From Advenella sp048381675 (lineage in GTDB: Bacteria > Pseudomonadota > Gammaproteobacteria > Burkholderiales > Burkholderiaceae_B), in NCBI RefSeq assembly GCF_048381675.1, contig NZ_JBLWIS010000007.1:83094-147093 (forward strand): a stretch of DNA of 64,000 nt. The letters run 5' to 3'. Shown here in pieces: positions 28,100 to 35,959 of the stretch. The position numbers and the translations under genes were made by a program. Numbering within the stretch: position 1 is the stretch's first letter; every line of letters begins with the position of its first letter. A model generated the notes under the pieces. The model was not told the origin of the DNA and made no database searches. It saw nothing but the letters and a program-made list of their open reading frames with translations.

Positions 28100-29281
28100 T
28101 TAGTTCAATCTTTCAATAATAGTGGTATTTGCCATACCACCGGCCTCACACATGGTTTGCAGGCCGTAGCGCTGTTGATTGTCCTCCAGTGCATGCAACA
28201 TGGTTGTCATCAGGCGGATGCCCGATGCCCCCAATGGATGGCCCAGGGCGATTGCCCCACCCCGCGGATTCAGGCGACCGTCATCCACCTTGAGTTCGCG
28301 CTGCCAGGCCAGTGGCACGCAGGCAAAAGCCTCATTGACTTCAAAATGGTCAATCTCTTCGGTTGTCAGGCCACTCTTTTCAATGGCTTTGCGGCTTGAG
28401 CTAATAGGCGCCGTTAACATCAGCACCGGATCATCACCCCGCACGTCAAAAGCCACAAAACGAGCACGGGGCTTCAGGCCCAGCTTGTCTGCCATAGCCC
28501 GGCTCATGATGAGCATCGCAGAGGCACCGTCACTGATCTGGGAAGAATTGCCTGCCGTTACCTGCCATTCGATATGCGGAAAGCGGGTTTCCATATCCGG
28601 ATTCAAAAAAGAAGGCTTCAATTCAGCCAGTTTTTCGGCCTTTGTGCCTGGGCGGATGGTTTCATCTTTATTAACGATACCGTTTGGCGTTTGGACAGGA
28701 AAAATCTCGCGGTCAAACAGACCTTCTTCACGTGCATGATGCGCACGCTCGTGTGAACGCGCACTATATTCATCCAGTTCTTTTCGGGAAATGTCCCACT
28801 TGGAAGCCACCAGTTCTGCCGAAATGCCTTGTGAAACGGGGCCAGGTGCATAACGCTCCAGAAAACCTTCGCCATAAGGATTATGGTCAAGTTTGGCAAT
28901 GCCCATGGGGACCCGGCTCATGGATTCGATACCGCAGGCAATCACGATATCGTACGCTCCCGACATGATGCCCTGTGCGGCAAAATGCACGGCCTGCTGG
29001 CTGGAGCCACATTTACGGTCAATGGTGGTAGAAGGCACATGCTCGGGGAACCCTGCAGCCAGCCAGGCAACCCGGCCCGGCGTTGCCGATTGCTCACCCA
29101 CCTGCCCGACGCAGCCGGTAATGACGTCATCTACCAGGCCTGGATCAAGCTTATTGCGTTCAACAAGTCCTTTGAGCACCTGTGCCAGCAAATCGGTCGG
29201 ATGCATGTTGGTAAAGGCGCCTCCCGATTTGGAACGACCCATCGGGCTTCGGATTGCGTCGACGATAACGGCTTCTTGCAT
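28100..29281 (-). CDS. thiolase (acetyl-CoA acyltransferase family)
   Basis: A 393-residue thiolase. The nucleophilic Cys lies in DRKCGSSQQAVHFAAQGIM (about residue 88), and the other catalytic parts are NEAFACVPLAW, GGAIALGHPLGASG (His) and the C-terminal CEAGGMANTTIIERL (second Cys). The length and the RKCGSSQQA box suit degradative thiolases that cleave 3-ketoacyl-CoA. A good GGAGATAATTC ribosome site precedes the ATG. It is the first gene of a minus-strand operon with the SDR, TctC and ligase genes, divergent from iclR. Confidence 0.93.
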   Translation of the reverse strand: MQEAVIVDAIRSPMGRSKSGGAFTNMHPTDLLAQVLKGLVERNKLDPGLVDDVITGCVGQVGEQSATPGRVAWLAAGFPEHVPSTTIDRKCGSSQQAVHFAAQGIMSGAYDIVIACGIESMSRVPMGIAKLDHNPYGEGFLERYAPGPVSQGISAELVASKWDISRKELDEYSARSHERAHHAREEGLFDREIFPVQTPNGIVNKDETIRPGTKAEKLAELKPSFLNPDMETRFPHIEWQVTAGNSSQISDGASAMLIMSRAMADKLGLKPRARFVAFDVRGDDPVLMLTAPISSSRKAIEKSGLTTEEIDHFEVNEAFACVPLAWQRELKVDDGRLNPRGGAIALGHPLGASGIRLMTTMLHALEDNQQRYGLQTMCEAGGMANTTIIERLN

Positions 29282-29297
29282 GAATTATCTCCAATTA

Positions 29298-29317
29298 AAT
29301 GAAACATTAGTTTCATT
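29298..29317. promoter_or_regulatory. operator-like palindrome 1 (thiolase operon +1 region)
   Basis: Perfect inverted repeat AATGAAAC-ATTA-GTTTCATT: 8-bp arms and a 4-bp spacer. It covers the predicted transcription start of the thiolase operon. Confidence 0.6.
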
Positions 29318-29321
29318 ATTT

Positions 29322-29350
29322 TTAATATTTAATTGATATTTTGATATCAA
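29322..29350 (-). promoter_or_regulatory. predicted promoter of the thiolase-SDR-TctC-ligase operon
   Basis: On the minus strand, TTGATA (29350-29345), 17-bp spacer, TATTAA (29327-29322). The -35 hexamer lies inside palindrome 2 and the start of transcription inside palindrome 1. Confidence 0.5.
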
Positions 29351-29351
29351 T
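29332..29351. promoter_or_regulatory. operator-like palindrome 2 (shared -35 region)
   Basis: Perfect inverted repeat ATTGATAT-TTTG-ATATCAAT: 8-bp arms and a 4-bp spacer, centred 34 bp from palindrome 1. Each arm contains a TTGATA on one strand, so it holds the -35 hexamers of both divergent promoters. An IclR-family dimer or tetramer site is the natural reading. Confidence 0.6.
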
Positions 29352-29361
29352 GTATCATAAT
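29333..29361 (+). promoter_or_regulatory. predicted promoter of the iclR-type gene
   Basis: TTGATA (29333-29338), 17-bp spacer, CATAAT (29356-29361), 45 bp before the regulator ATG. It overlaps palindrome 2, which suggests autoregulation. Confidence 0.5.
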
Positions 29362-29405
29362 TTATTAAAAGAGGAAATAAATCCGTCTCAAAAAAAAGGA
29401 AAATA

Positions 29406-30200
29406 ATGTCTACACCAATCAAACCCGATGAAAGCAAACTGGTCAGCGCCCTGGCGCGGGGTATCACGATCCTGAATTGTTTTTCTCCTGTGCAATATGA
29501 ACTTAGCGCCAAGGACATTGCCGAAAAAACCGGCCTGCCCAAACCCACCCTGTTCCGCCTGCTAGAAACCCTGTGCGAATTCGAACTCATCCGCTACTCC
29601 GAGCGCCTGTCCAAATATGTGCCTGGTGTCGGCCTGCTGAACCTGTCAGCCCCCGTATTGCAACGCATGACCATCCGCCAGCTGGCGCGCCCCCTGATGC
29701 AGGAACTGGCCGATTACATCTCGGGCCAGGTGCAACTAGTCATGGCTACCCGCGACAAAATGTGCTACATCGAAATTGCCCAAGGCAAGAACAGCAAAAT
29801 TTACCGCCCCGAAGCCGGGGTTCGCATGTCCATTTCCAAAACCTCTACAGGCAGGGCATATATCAGTTCTATCCCGGTGCAATTCCAGCAGGAATACATG
29901 GAAGATTTAGAAAGAAAATACCCAGGGCAACGGGCCTGGTTTGAAGAACGGCTGGCCGATGCCAAAAAAGACCTTGAACAACTGGGTTTCTGTCGTGGAC
30001 ATCGTGATTTCAACCGCGAAATTGACGCGATTGCCGTTCCCCTTAAAAAGCCCATCGACAACGAGTACTGGATGTTTGCCGCTTCAGTACCGGTTTACAG
30101 CCCGGAAAGCAAACGGATTGATGACGATATCGCACCACGGTTAATCACCTTGGTACGCACCATTGAGTCATCCTTGGGCAACCCGAATTATGCAAATTAG
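29406..30200 (+). CDS. IclR-family transcriptional regulator
   Basis: A 264-residue regulator. The winged helix-turn-helix is about residues 13-75 (ARGITILNCF, AKDIAEKTGLPKPTLFRLLE), and the IclR effector domain about 85-255 (RPLMQELADYISGQVQL, ISKTSTGRAYIS, FNREIDAIAVPLK). It is divergent from the thiolase operon and upstream of an acyl-CoA dehydrogenase gene, so it probably controls both; the effector would be the substrate or its CoA ester. An AAAAGGAAA site lies before the ATG. Confidence 0.92.
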   Translation: MSTPIKPDESKLVSALARGITILNCFSPVQYELSAKDIAEKTGLPKPTLFRLLETLCEFELIRYSERLSKYVPGVGLLNLSAPVLQRMTIRQLARPLMQELADYISGQVQLVMATRDKMCYIEIAQGKNSKIYRPEAGVRMSISKTSTGRAYISSIPVQFQQEYMEDLERKYPGQRAWFEERLADAKKDLEQLGFCRGHRDFNREIDAIAVPLKKPIDNEYWMFAASVPVYSPESKRIDDDIAPRLITLVRTIESSLGNPNYAN

Positions 30201-30249
30201 GCGAAAAGCCGTTTTTTACTATCCAAAAACCATCAAGAGAGACAAAGCA

Positions 30250-31377
30250 ATGAGAACCGTATTCAGAGATGACCATGAACACTTCCGCACTCAGGTACAA
30301 CGATTTGTGGAAAAAGAAGTCACCCCATTCCATGCCCAGTGGGAAAAAGACGGTGTTGTACCCAAATCGGTATGGACCAAGGCCGGCAAAGAAGGCCTGC
30401 TTAACTGCATGTTGCCCGAGCCTTATGGCGGTGGTGGCGACTTTGGCCATTCCGCCGTGCTTATAGAAGAACTGGGTAAGGTCAATGCCAGCGGCCTGGG
30501 CTTTAACCTGCATTCGGATATTGTCGCCCCCTATATATTCCGCTACGGCACGACAGAACAAAAAGACCGCTGGCTGCCTGCAATGGCCAGCGGAGAAGTG
30601 ATTGGCGCCATTGCCATGACTGAACCCGGCACCGGCAGCGACCTGAAAGCGGTCAGGACCACGGCAAAACGTGACGGTGAGCACTACATTATCAATGGCC
30701 AGAAAACCTTTATTACCAACGGCCAGAACGCCGACCTGGTAATTGTGGTTTGCAAGACCGATCCGGACCTGGGCGCCAAAGGCATTTCACTTATTTGCGT
30801 AGAAGCCAATACCCCAGGTTTCAGCAAAGGCAGGAAGCTGGAAAAAATCGGCCTGCATGCCCAGGACACCTCTGAACTGTTCTTTGACAATGTCAAAGTG
30901 CCCGTTGCCAACCGCCTTGGCGAAGAAAATGCCGGCTTCAGCTACCTCATGCACGAACTGGCGCAAGAACGCCTGGTGATTGCGGTGCGGGCCGCAGCCT
31001 CTATCGAAGCCTTCCTGGAAAAAACCATTGCCTATACCCGGGACCGCAAAACCTTCGGGCAAACCGTTTTCGATTACCAGAACACCCGTTTCAAACTGGC
31101 CGAAGCCAAGGCGCAAAGCACCATGCTGCGGGTTTTTGTTGATCATTGCATTCAATTGCATCTGGAAAAAGCCCTCTCACCCGCCCAGGCTGCCATGGCC
31201 AAATTGAATGCCACGCAAATGCAGGGACAACTGCTGGACATGTTCCTGCAAATGCATGGGGGCTACGGTTATATGTCGGAATATGGCATTGGCAATGCCT
31301 GGATTGATGCGCGTATCGGCCGCATTTACGGTGGCAGCGATGAGATCATGAAAGAGATTATTGCCCGCACGCTTTAA
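30250..31377 (+). CDS. acyl-CoA dehydrogenase
   Basis: A 375-residue flavoenzyme. The start at 30250 (MRTVFRDDHEHFR) is chosen over a longer frame that overlaps iclR. Motifs: IGAIAMTEPGTGSDLKAVRT (signature 1, about residues 116-135), FITNGQNADLVIV, QERLVIAVRAAAS, TRDRKTFGQTVFDYQNTRF, and QMHGGYGYMSEYGIGNAWID near the catalytic region, ending RIYGGSDEIMKEIIAR. The catalytic base cannot be fixed without alignment. It is 49 bp after iclR on the same strand and would supply the first oxidation step of the pathway. Confidence 0.92.
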   Translation: MRTVFRDDHEHFRTQVQRFVEKEVTPFHAQWEKDGVVPKSVWTKAGKEGLLNCMLPEPYGGGGDFGHSAVLIEELGKVNASGLGFNLHSDIVAPYIFRYGTTEQKDRWLPAMASGEVIGAIAMTEPGTGSDLKAVRTTAKRDGEHYIINGQKTFITNGQNADLVIVVCKTDPDLGAKGISLICVEANTPGFSKGRKLEKIGLHAQDTSELFFDNVKVPVANRLGEENAGFSYLMHELAQERLVIAVRAAASIEAFLEKTIAYTRDRKTFGQTVFDYQNTRFKLAEAKAQSTMLRVFVDHCIQLHLEKALSPAQAAMAKLNATQMQGQLLDMFLQMHGGYGYMSEYGIGNAWIDARIGRIYGGSDEIMKEIIARTL

Positions 31378-31425
31378 GCGTATGCGTTCCGGCAAAACGT
31401 GTTTTTAACAACGGCTATTGTTTAC

Positions 31426-31463
31426 CGGGCGGCTATTTCTTCTTTGCCGTACAAAGCCGCCCG
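31426..31463. terminator. inverted repeat between converging acyl-CoA dehydrogenase and di-haem peroxidase genes
   Basis: CGGGCGGCT (31426-31434) and AGCCGCCCG (31455-31463), perfect 9-bp arms with a 20-nt loop. There is no long T run, so it may be a weak or factor-assisted terminator. Confidence 0.4.
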
Positions 31464-31476
31464 TCATCCTCCGTGC

Positions 31477-32682
31477 CTATTTATCCGCTGCCGGCTTTTT
31501 TTCCAATAAATGCTCGTATTCCTCGTCGGTCAGCAATTCCATAAACGCCACTAGGGCATCTACTTTGCGGTCAGTCAGCGCATTGGCCCTTAAATCTGCT
31601 AGGTTGACCGTTTCGGGCACTTCAGCCTCGCCCCAGGGTTGGCCGGTTTCCGGGTTGATCTGGCTTTTTGGGTTATTGTACTTGTCATAAAAAAGCACGA
31701 CTGTGCGCAGGTCTTTGAATACGCCGTTATGCATATAAGGCCCGGTGACCGCTATATTGCGCAAAGTTGGCACCTTGAATTTACCCTTCTGGGCAGGGTC
31801 ATCAACCTGCGGATTTTCCAGCAGGCCATGATCGGCAAATTCCCGGGCCAGTTGGTTCAGCGCCACCACGTCTTCATTGCGTGGCACACCGATATTATGG
31901 TATTCATAATTGGTGAAGGTTTCTTTGGGCGCATCTTCGGCATGCAGCTTGTGGCAAACCGAACAGTTCACGTTCTGGTTTGAAAAAAACAGGGTCCGGC
32001 CCAGGTCTTCCAGTACCGTCAATTCATATTCTCCGCGCAGGTATTTATCGTATTTTGAATTGAACGGCGCGAACTGCCCGGTGCGTTCAAAGGCGGCCAA
32101 AGACTGCATCATGGCCTCGTAGGCCGTTTCATCACTGTTCCAGACGGCATCGCCATACAGCGCACGGAACGTTTTGTGATAATGCTCATTCTGTTTAAGG
32201 CGTTCAATAATGCTACCCACACTTGGCATATTCATTTCCACCAGGTTCAAGGGTGGTTGGCCCGATTGTTCAGCCAGGTCTTTTGCCCGCCCGTCCAGAA
32301 ACTGCCCGCCCACATATTGCCCGGTTTTCTGATTGAAATGAAAATCGGGCGAAAATTTGGCATACATGGCAGTGGGCGTGTTGCGATTGCCATAAGAAAT
32401 ACCATCATCACCCAATGACACCATGCCCTTGCCGGCATTGCTGCGACCATCGGTAAAAGCCCGTCCCGGATCGTGACAAGTGGCACAGCTTTGGGTACGG
32501 TTTTTGGACAGACTTACGTCAAAAAACAGCATGCGGCCCAGCGCAATTTTTTCTTCTTCGGGCTTATGTCCTTCCGTCTGGGACGGTGACCGGGCCTGAA
32601 CCGGATTCTGCCCGCTCCACACGAGACAGGCCACCAAGCCTGCGGCTAGACTCGCTGTTAATAACTGTTTTCTTTTTTGCAT
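31477..32682 (-). CDS. di-haem cytochrome c peroxidase / MauG-family protein
   Basis: A 401-residue exported protein. The start at 32682 gives a signal peptide (MQKRKQLLTASLAAGLVACL... QA). Two CxxCH haem sites: CATCH (about residue 66) and CSVCH (about 239). A Met-ligand-like GPYMHNGVFKDL block is near residue 312. Bacterial cytochrome c peroxidases reduce H2O2 in the periplasm; MauG relatives oxidise protein or other substrates. It is the last gene of the Fur-box operon. Its first 119 bp overlap the end of the sterol-desaturase-family gene in another frame. Confidence 0.9.
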   Translation of the reverse strand: MQKRKQLLTASLAAGLVACLVWSGQNPVQARSPSQTEGHKPEEEKIALGRMLFFDVSLSKNRTQSCATCHDPGRAFTDGRSNAGKGMVSLGDDGISYGNRNTPTAMYAKFSPDFHFNQKTGQYVGGQFLDGRAKDLAEQSGQPPLNLVEMNMPSVGSIIERLKQNEHYHKTFRALYGDAVWNSDETAYEAMMQSLAAFERTGQFAPFNSKYDKYLRGEYELTVLEDLGRTLFFSNQNVNCSVCHKLHAEDAPKETFTNYEYHNIGVPRNEDVVALNQLAREFADHGLLENPQVDDPAQKGKFKVPTLRNIAVTGPYMHNGVFKDLRTVVLFYDKYNNPKSQINPETGQPWGEAEVPETVNLADLRANALTDRKVDALVAFMELLTDEEYEHLLEKKPAADK

Positions 32683-33577
32683 AATAGTACCCAAGTAAAC
32701 GGTAACATGAAACAAAAGGCGCATATAACAGCTGCGGTATCGTGCAGTACGCATTCATTTGTTGCGCCTGAAACCCAAACTGCCCAGCACGCTCCGCCTT
32801 GCCGGAAGGCATCAGGGAACCGAATATCCAGTCCCAGACACCCAGATAACCACCATAATTGAAACGGGCATAGCGGCTGTAATGATGCACCTGATGCTGG
32901 GCCGGGGAAATGAACCAACGCTCCAGCCAGGCCGGATACCCCAGAAACACATGCGAATGCCGCAAATTGCTGCCCAGCAGGGAAAACACAAAAATGAACG
33001 CATTGGCACCCATGAGGGTTACAAGACTCAAACGGGGCCCGAACAGGACCATGAACAAGCCGGTCACCACGCCCGCACTAAGCGCATAACGCAGGCCAAA
33101 CAAAAAATTTTCTACCGGATGAACCCGGTAAAAAGTCAGCGGATTCAGCACCGGCGCACTATGATGCACTTTATGAAATTGCCACAGCCATTTATTGGTA
33201 TGCAGCCAGCGATGCAGCCAGTAACGGGTAAAATCACTCGCCACAAAAAGGCTGGCGGTATATAAAAAAGCCAGTGTTTCGTAAGACGGGTTCCATTCAA
33301 GCCGCGGTACCCAGGCAGAAACCAGCTGGAATGTCCACAGGGCAACGCTTTTGGCCGACACCAGCAACGGCGCCAGCATGAATACCTTGATGAACCAGCT
33401 CACAAAGAAATAACGGTAATCCAGCAATGCACTGGGGTGCAGCCAGTATTGCCTGATTGAAAACCCCTGTTGCCGGACTGCCCTCAAACCGGTAAACAAC
33501 AAGGCGATAAGGGCGGAAGAAAGCAGGTAAAGCCAGAACAGGCGCTGCCCTGATTCAGCCACATAATCCCAGGGCAT
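32564..33577 (-). CDS. sterol desaturase / fatty acid hydroxylase superfamily membrane protein
   Basis: A 337-residue integral membrane protein with several hydrophobic segments (about residues 12-32, 55-75, 100-118, 165-205). The di-iron histidine boxes are intact: HRWLH (122-126), HKVHH (135-139), HQVHH (228-232), plus further His (RHSH, 207-209). The family hydroxylates or desaturates lipids using O2. GGAG lies 7 bp before the ATG, and the gene begins 2 bp after the imelysin stop. The last 35 residues (from about KKKTVINS) are polar, unlike the family, and overlap the peroxidase start, so a late frameshift or extended tail is possible. Confidence 0.88.
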   Translation of the reverse strand: MPWDYVAESGQRLFWLYLLSSALIALLFTGLRAVRQQGFSIRQYWLHPSALLDYRYFFVSWFIKVFMLAPLLVSAKSVALWTFQLVSAWVPRLEWNPSYETLAFLYTASLFVASDFTRYWLHRWLHTNKWLWQFHKVHHSAPVLNPLTFYRVHPVENFLFGLRYALSAGVVTGLFMVLFGPRLSLVTLMGANAFIFVFSLLGSNLRHSHVFLGYPAWLERWFISPAQHQVHHYSRYARFNYGGYLGVWDWIFGSLMPSGKAERAGQFGFQAQQMNAYCTIPQLLYAPFVSCYRLLGYYYAKKKTVINSESSRRLGGLSRVERAESGSGPVTVPDGRT

Positions 33578-33579
33578 GA

Positions 33580-34581
33580 TCAGTCTCCGTCCGCTTCCAG
33601 GATTTTGCCCACAATGGGCAAGGCACTGAGCAGACTGACATAATAATGGTTGTATAACTGCGTAGCGTTATCATACAAAAGACGGCTCTGCCCGGGCTCA
33701 AAAGCAAAGTCTTTGCTATTTAACGAAGCAAGCCGTGTACTGCCCTGCTCCAGGGTTTGTGTAATTTGCCCGGCCAGTTCACTGGCCTGATACGCCTTGA
33801 TGACATCAGACAGGTTAGCATAAGCCTGCTCGCCCATCATCGCCTGATGAACCTGGAAAATCGCCTTGATGGCATCCAGGCTATAACCGCTTAAGGCATA
33901 TTCGCTACGCCCGGCATTGGGCCGGTCTTTATACTTCCGGCTTAAGCCGGCCGGATCACCAATCCGCCACTCTTTGACAGCAAAAACACTGTTTGACAAG
34001 GCATGGATATACAATGCCAATGCCTTTTCCGGCTCAGCCAGCAAAGCCTTGCGGTTTTGCGCATAAACGGTGGCGATTTCCTGTAGATGCCCGCAAATAC
34101 TGTCTGCCATGACAGCCGCAAATGCCAGGTCGCGGGCAGACAAAACGGCATCGGCGTAAAGCAGTGCTTCAAGAGCATTGACTGTTTTAAACGAGTTCTT
34201 GAACAGTGCTTTGTTGGCCGGGCTGCCGGAAGCCAGCTGGCGCTGCATGATGGCGCTTAAATCTTCATTACTGTTATGAAAAACATCAATATAACGCGGC
34301 GTGTCCAGGTAATCGGCATCAAGATCGCCGGCAATATAGGTGACCTCAACTTTCTTCCAGCCAAGCACCAGTTGCCTGAACGCGGCATCAAGCATTTCAT
34401 TGCCTGAACCGGCCGAGGTCTTTTCAAGTTCAAGTTTAAAATTATTGCAAGCATCAACACTATCGTTGGCATTCTGTACAATAACCTTGTCATACACCGA
34501 TGCCACCGGCCCCGACAGATCGGGAGCGGCATACACAACGCTTGCATACAACAAGGCGATCAGGGCAAGGACTTGTTTCAT
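33580..34581 (-). CDS. imelysin-family (peptidase M75-like) periplasmic protein
   Basis: A 333-residue exported protein with signal peptide MKQVLALIALLYASVVYAA. The imelysin fold is indicated by FRQLVLGWKKVEVTYIAGDL, DTPRYIDVF, VNALEALLYAD (the GxHxxE-type helix appears as ALEALLY and lacks the His), then YALSGYSLDAIKAIFQVHQA. Proteins next to DUF1111 di-haem proteins often show this lipoprotein-size imelysin form. The start at 34581 overlaps the DUF1111 stop (ATGA). Role presumed iron-related from operon context; peptidase activity is not indicated by the sequence. Confidence 0.83.
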   Translation of the reverse strand: MKQVLALIALLYASVVYAAPDLSGPVASVYDKVIVQNANDSVDACNNFKLELEKTSAGSGNEMLDAAFRQLVLGWKKVEVTYIAGDLDADYLDTPRYIDVFHNSNEDLSAIMQRQLASGSPANKALFKNSFKTVNALEALLYADAVLSARDLAFAAVMADSICGHLQEIATVYAQNRKALLAEPEKALALYIHALSNSVFAVKEWRIGDPAGLSRKYKDRPNAGRSEYALSGYSLDAIKAIFQVHQAMMGEQAYANLSDVIKAYQASELAGQITQTLEQGSTRLASLNSKDFAFEPGQSRLLYDNATQLYNHYYVSLLSALPIVGKILEADGD

Positions 34582-35954
34582 AAAGATTCCAGAAATTGAA
34601 TAAGTTGTTCGCGCTGGGAAGCGCTTAGCTGCATGAACGCCTGGCGCGCCGCACCGGCTTCGCCCCCATGCCACAAAATGGCCTCAAGATGGCTGGCAGC
34701 ACGCCCGTCATGCAAGTAACGCCAGCCCTTGCGTTTCTTTGTGGCACCACCCCATAAAGGCGCGGTTTTCCATTCGTTGATGCCAGCCTCGAATTCGGGC
34801 CGGCCGTCGGCCAGTTCCGGCCCCATGTCATGCAGCAGAAAATCGCTGTAAGGGAAAATGCCGCTTCCCTTGACGGTTTTGAAAGCGGGACGGTGACACT
34901 GGGCACAGCCAATTGCATTGAACAGTTTTTTACCGGCCGTCACGGCCTGGGGCAAAACATCGCTGTCTTGCCTGGCCGAACCGTTAAGATGGTTAACGTA
35001 AAAACTGATGGCCTCAAGCCGGCTCATGGGCAAATCCAGGGTTTCACCCCTTGCGGACGGTCTGCCAGCCGGTGCCTGCAAACAGGCGGCCTGAGAAGGC
35101 GTACATAATTCTTGCGGAAAATAAGGATTACTTAACCCCATGTCATGGGCCGCAGCATCTGCCGTTTGCATCATGACGCTGGACTGGCTGGCCTTGTAAC
35201 CAAACCGCCCAAGCATAAAAATCTTGTGCAAGGGATCATAAACCCAATTCGGCCGGCCTGAAATACCATTATTATCCTGGTCCTCAGGGTCGGCCCAGGC
35301 CAGGATCTCCTGTTCAGGAATCTGCTCTATCAGGCCGGTTCCGTTAAGCATGGGTGCCAGGCGCAAACTTAGCGTGGTCTTGGCGTTTAACGGCCCGTAA
35401 TTAAGTTGCTCAAGAAATGGGGTATGCCATTTCAGCTCAACCACGCTGCCATCAGGAAACGTAACCTGCTTTACATGACCGGTCAGCCCCGGATGGGCCT
35501 CGAACAACACGCCACTGATCCCGTTAATGGCAATTTGATATCCATAAACAGGATCAGGTACGGTAATGACGGTTTTGTCACGACCCGCATGCGCCTGAGG
35601 CTGGGCAAGCTTCACCACCAGGGCACGGGAAAGATGGCCGTTTGCATTCAGCAGGCTACCCGTATTTTTTACCTGATGGCAGCTGGCACAGGTATTGCTG
35701 TTGAATAAAGGCCCCAAACCATCCCGGGCAGTGGTAGCGCTGGGAGCCGCCACCCAGGGAACCGAAAAAAAGGATCGGCCGGTTACCAGCAAATCCTCTG
35801 CCCCGGCTGGCAAGGAAGTTTGCTCCGGCTGCGTTTGTGTGGCCGCTTTGACAAGCTGCCCTGCATGAATATTGCCTGCGGCGGGCAAAACCATTAACAA
35901 TGTCAACCCTGTTTTCAAAACGGCCGGACTAAACACTTTTTTCCTTTTATACAA
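34578..35954 (-). CDS. di-haem oxidoreductase, putative peroxidase (DUF1111)
   Basis: A 458-residue exported cytochrome-like protein often annotated thiol oxidoreductase. A signal sequence is at residues 1-32. CASCH (about residue 89, in SNTCASCHQVKNTGS) and CAQCH (about 350, in AIGCAQCHRPAF) are the haem c sites. Other family blocks: DGLGPLFN, WADPEDQDNNGISGRPNWV, GRFGYKASQSSVM, LHDMGPELADG and GWRYLHDGRA. It is the second gene of the Fur-box operon, 5 bp after the first imelysin gene and overlapping the second. Confidence 0.92.
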   Translation of the reverse strand: MYKRKKVFSPAVLKTGLTLLMVLPAAGNIHAGQLVKAATQTQPEQTSLPAGAEDLLVTGRSFFSVPWVAAPSATTARDGLGPLFNSNTCASCHQVKNTGSLLNANGHLSRALVVKLAQPQAHAGRDKTVITVPDPVYGYQIAINGISGVLFEAHPGLTGHVKQVTFPDGSVVELKWHTPFLEQLNYGPLNAKTTLSLRLAPMLNGTGLIEQIPEQEILAWADPEDQDNNGISGRPNWVYDPLHKIFMLGRFGYKASQSSVMMQTADAAAHDMGLSNPYFPQELCTPSQAACLQAPAGRPSARGETLDLPMSRLEAISFYVNHLNGSARQDSDVLPQAVTAGKKLFNAIGCAQCHRPAFKTVKGSGIFPYSDFLLHDMGPELADGRPEFEAGINEWKTAPLWGGATKKRKGWRYLHDGRAASHLEAILWHGGEAGAARQAFMQLSASQREQLIQFLESL

Positions 35955-35959
35955 ATGCC

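Noticed and set aside
32658..32918. 86-codon minus-strand frame in the desaturase gene with a hydrophobic end
   Set aside because: Out of frame with the His boxes; kept only as a hint for a possible frameshift near the overlap.
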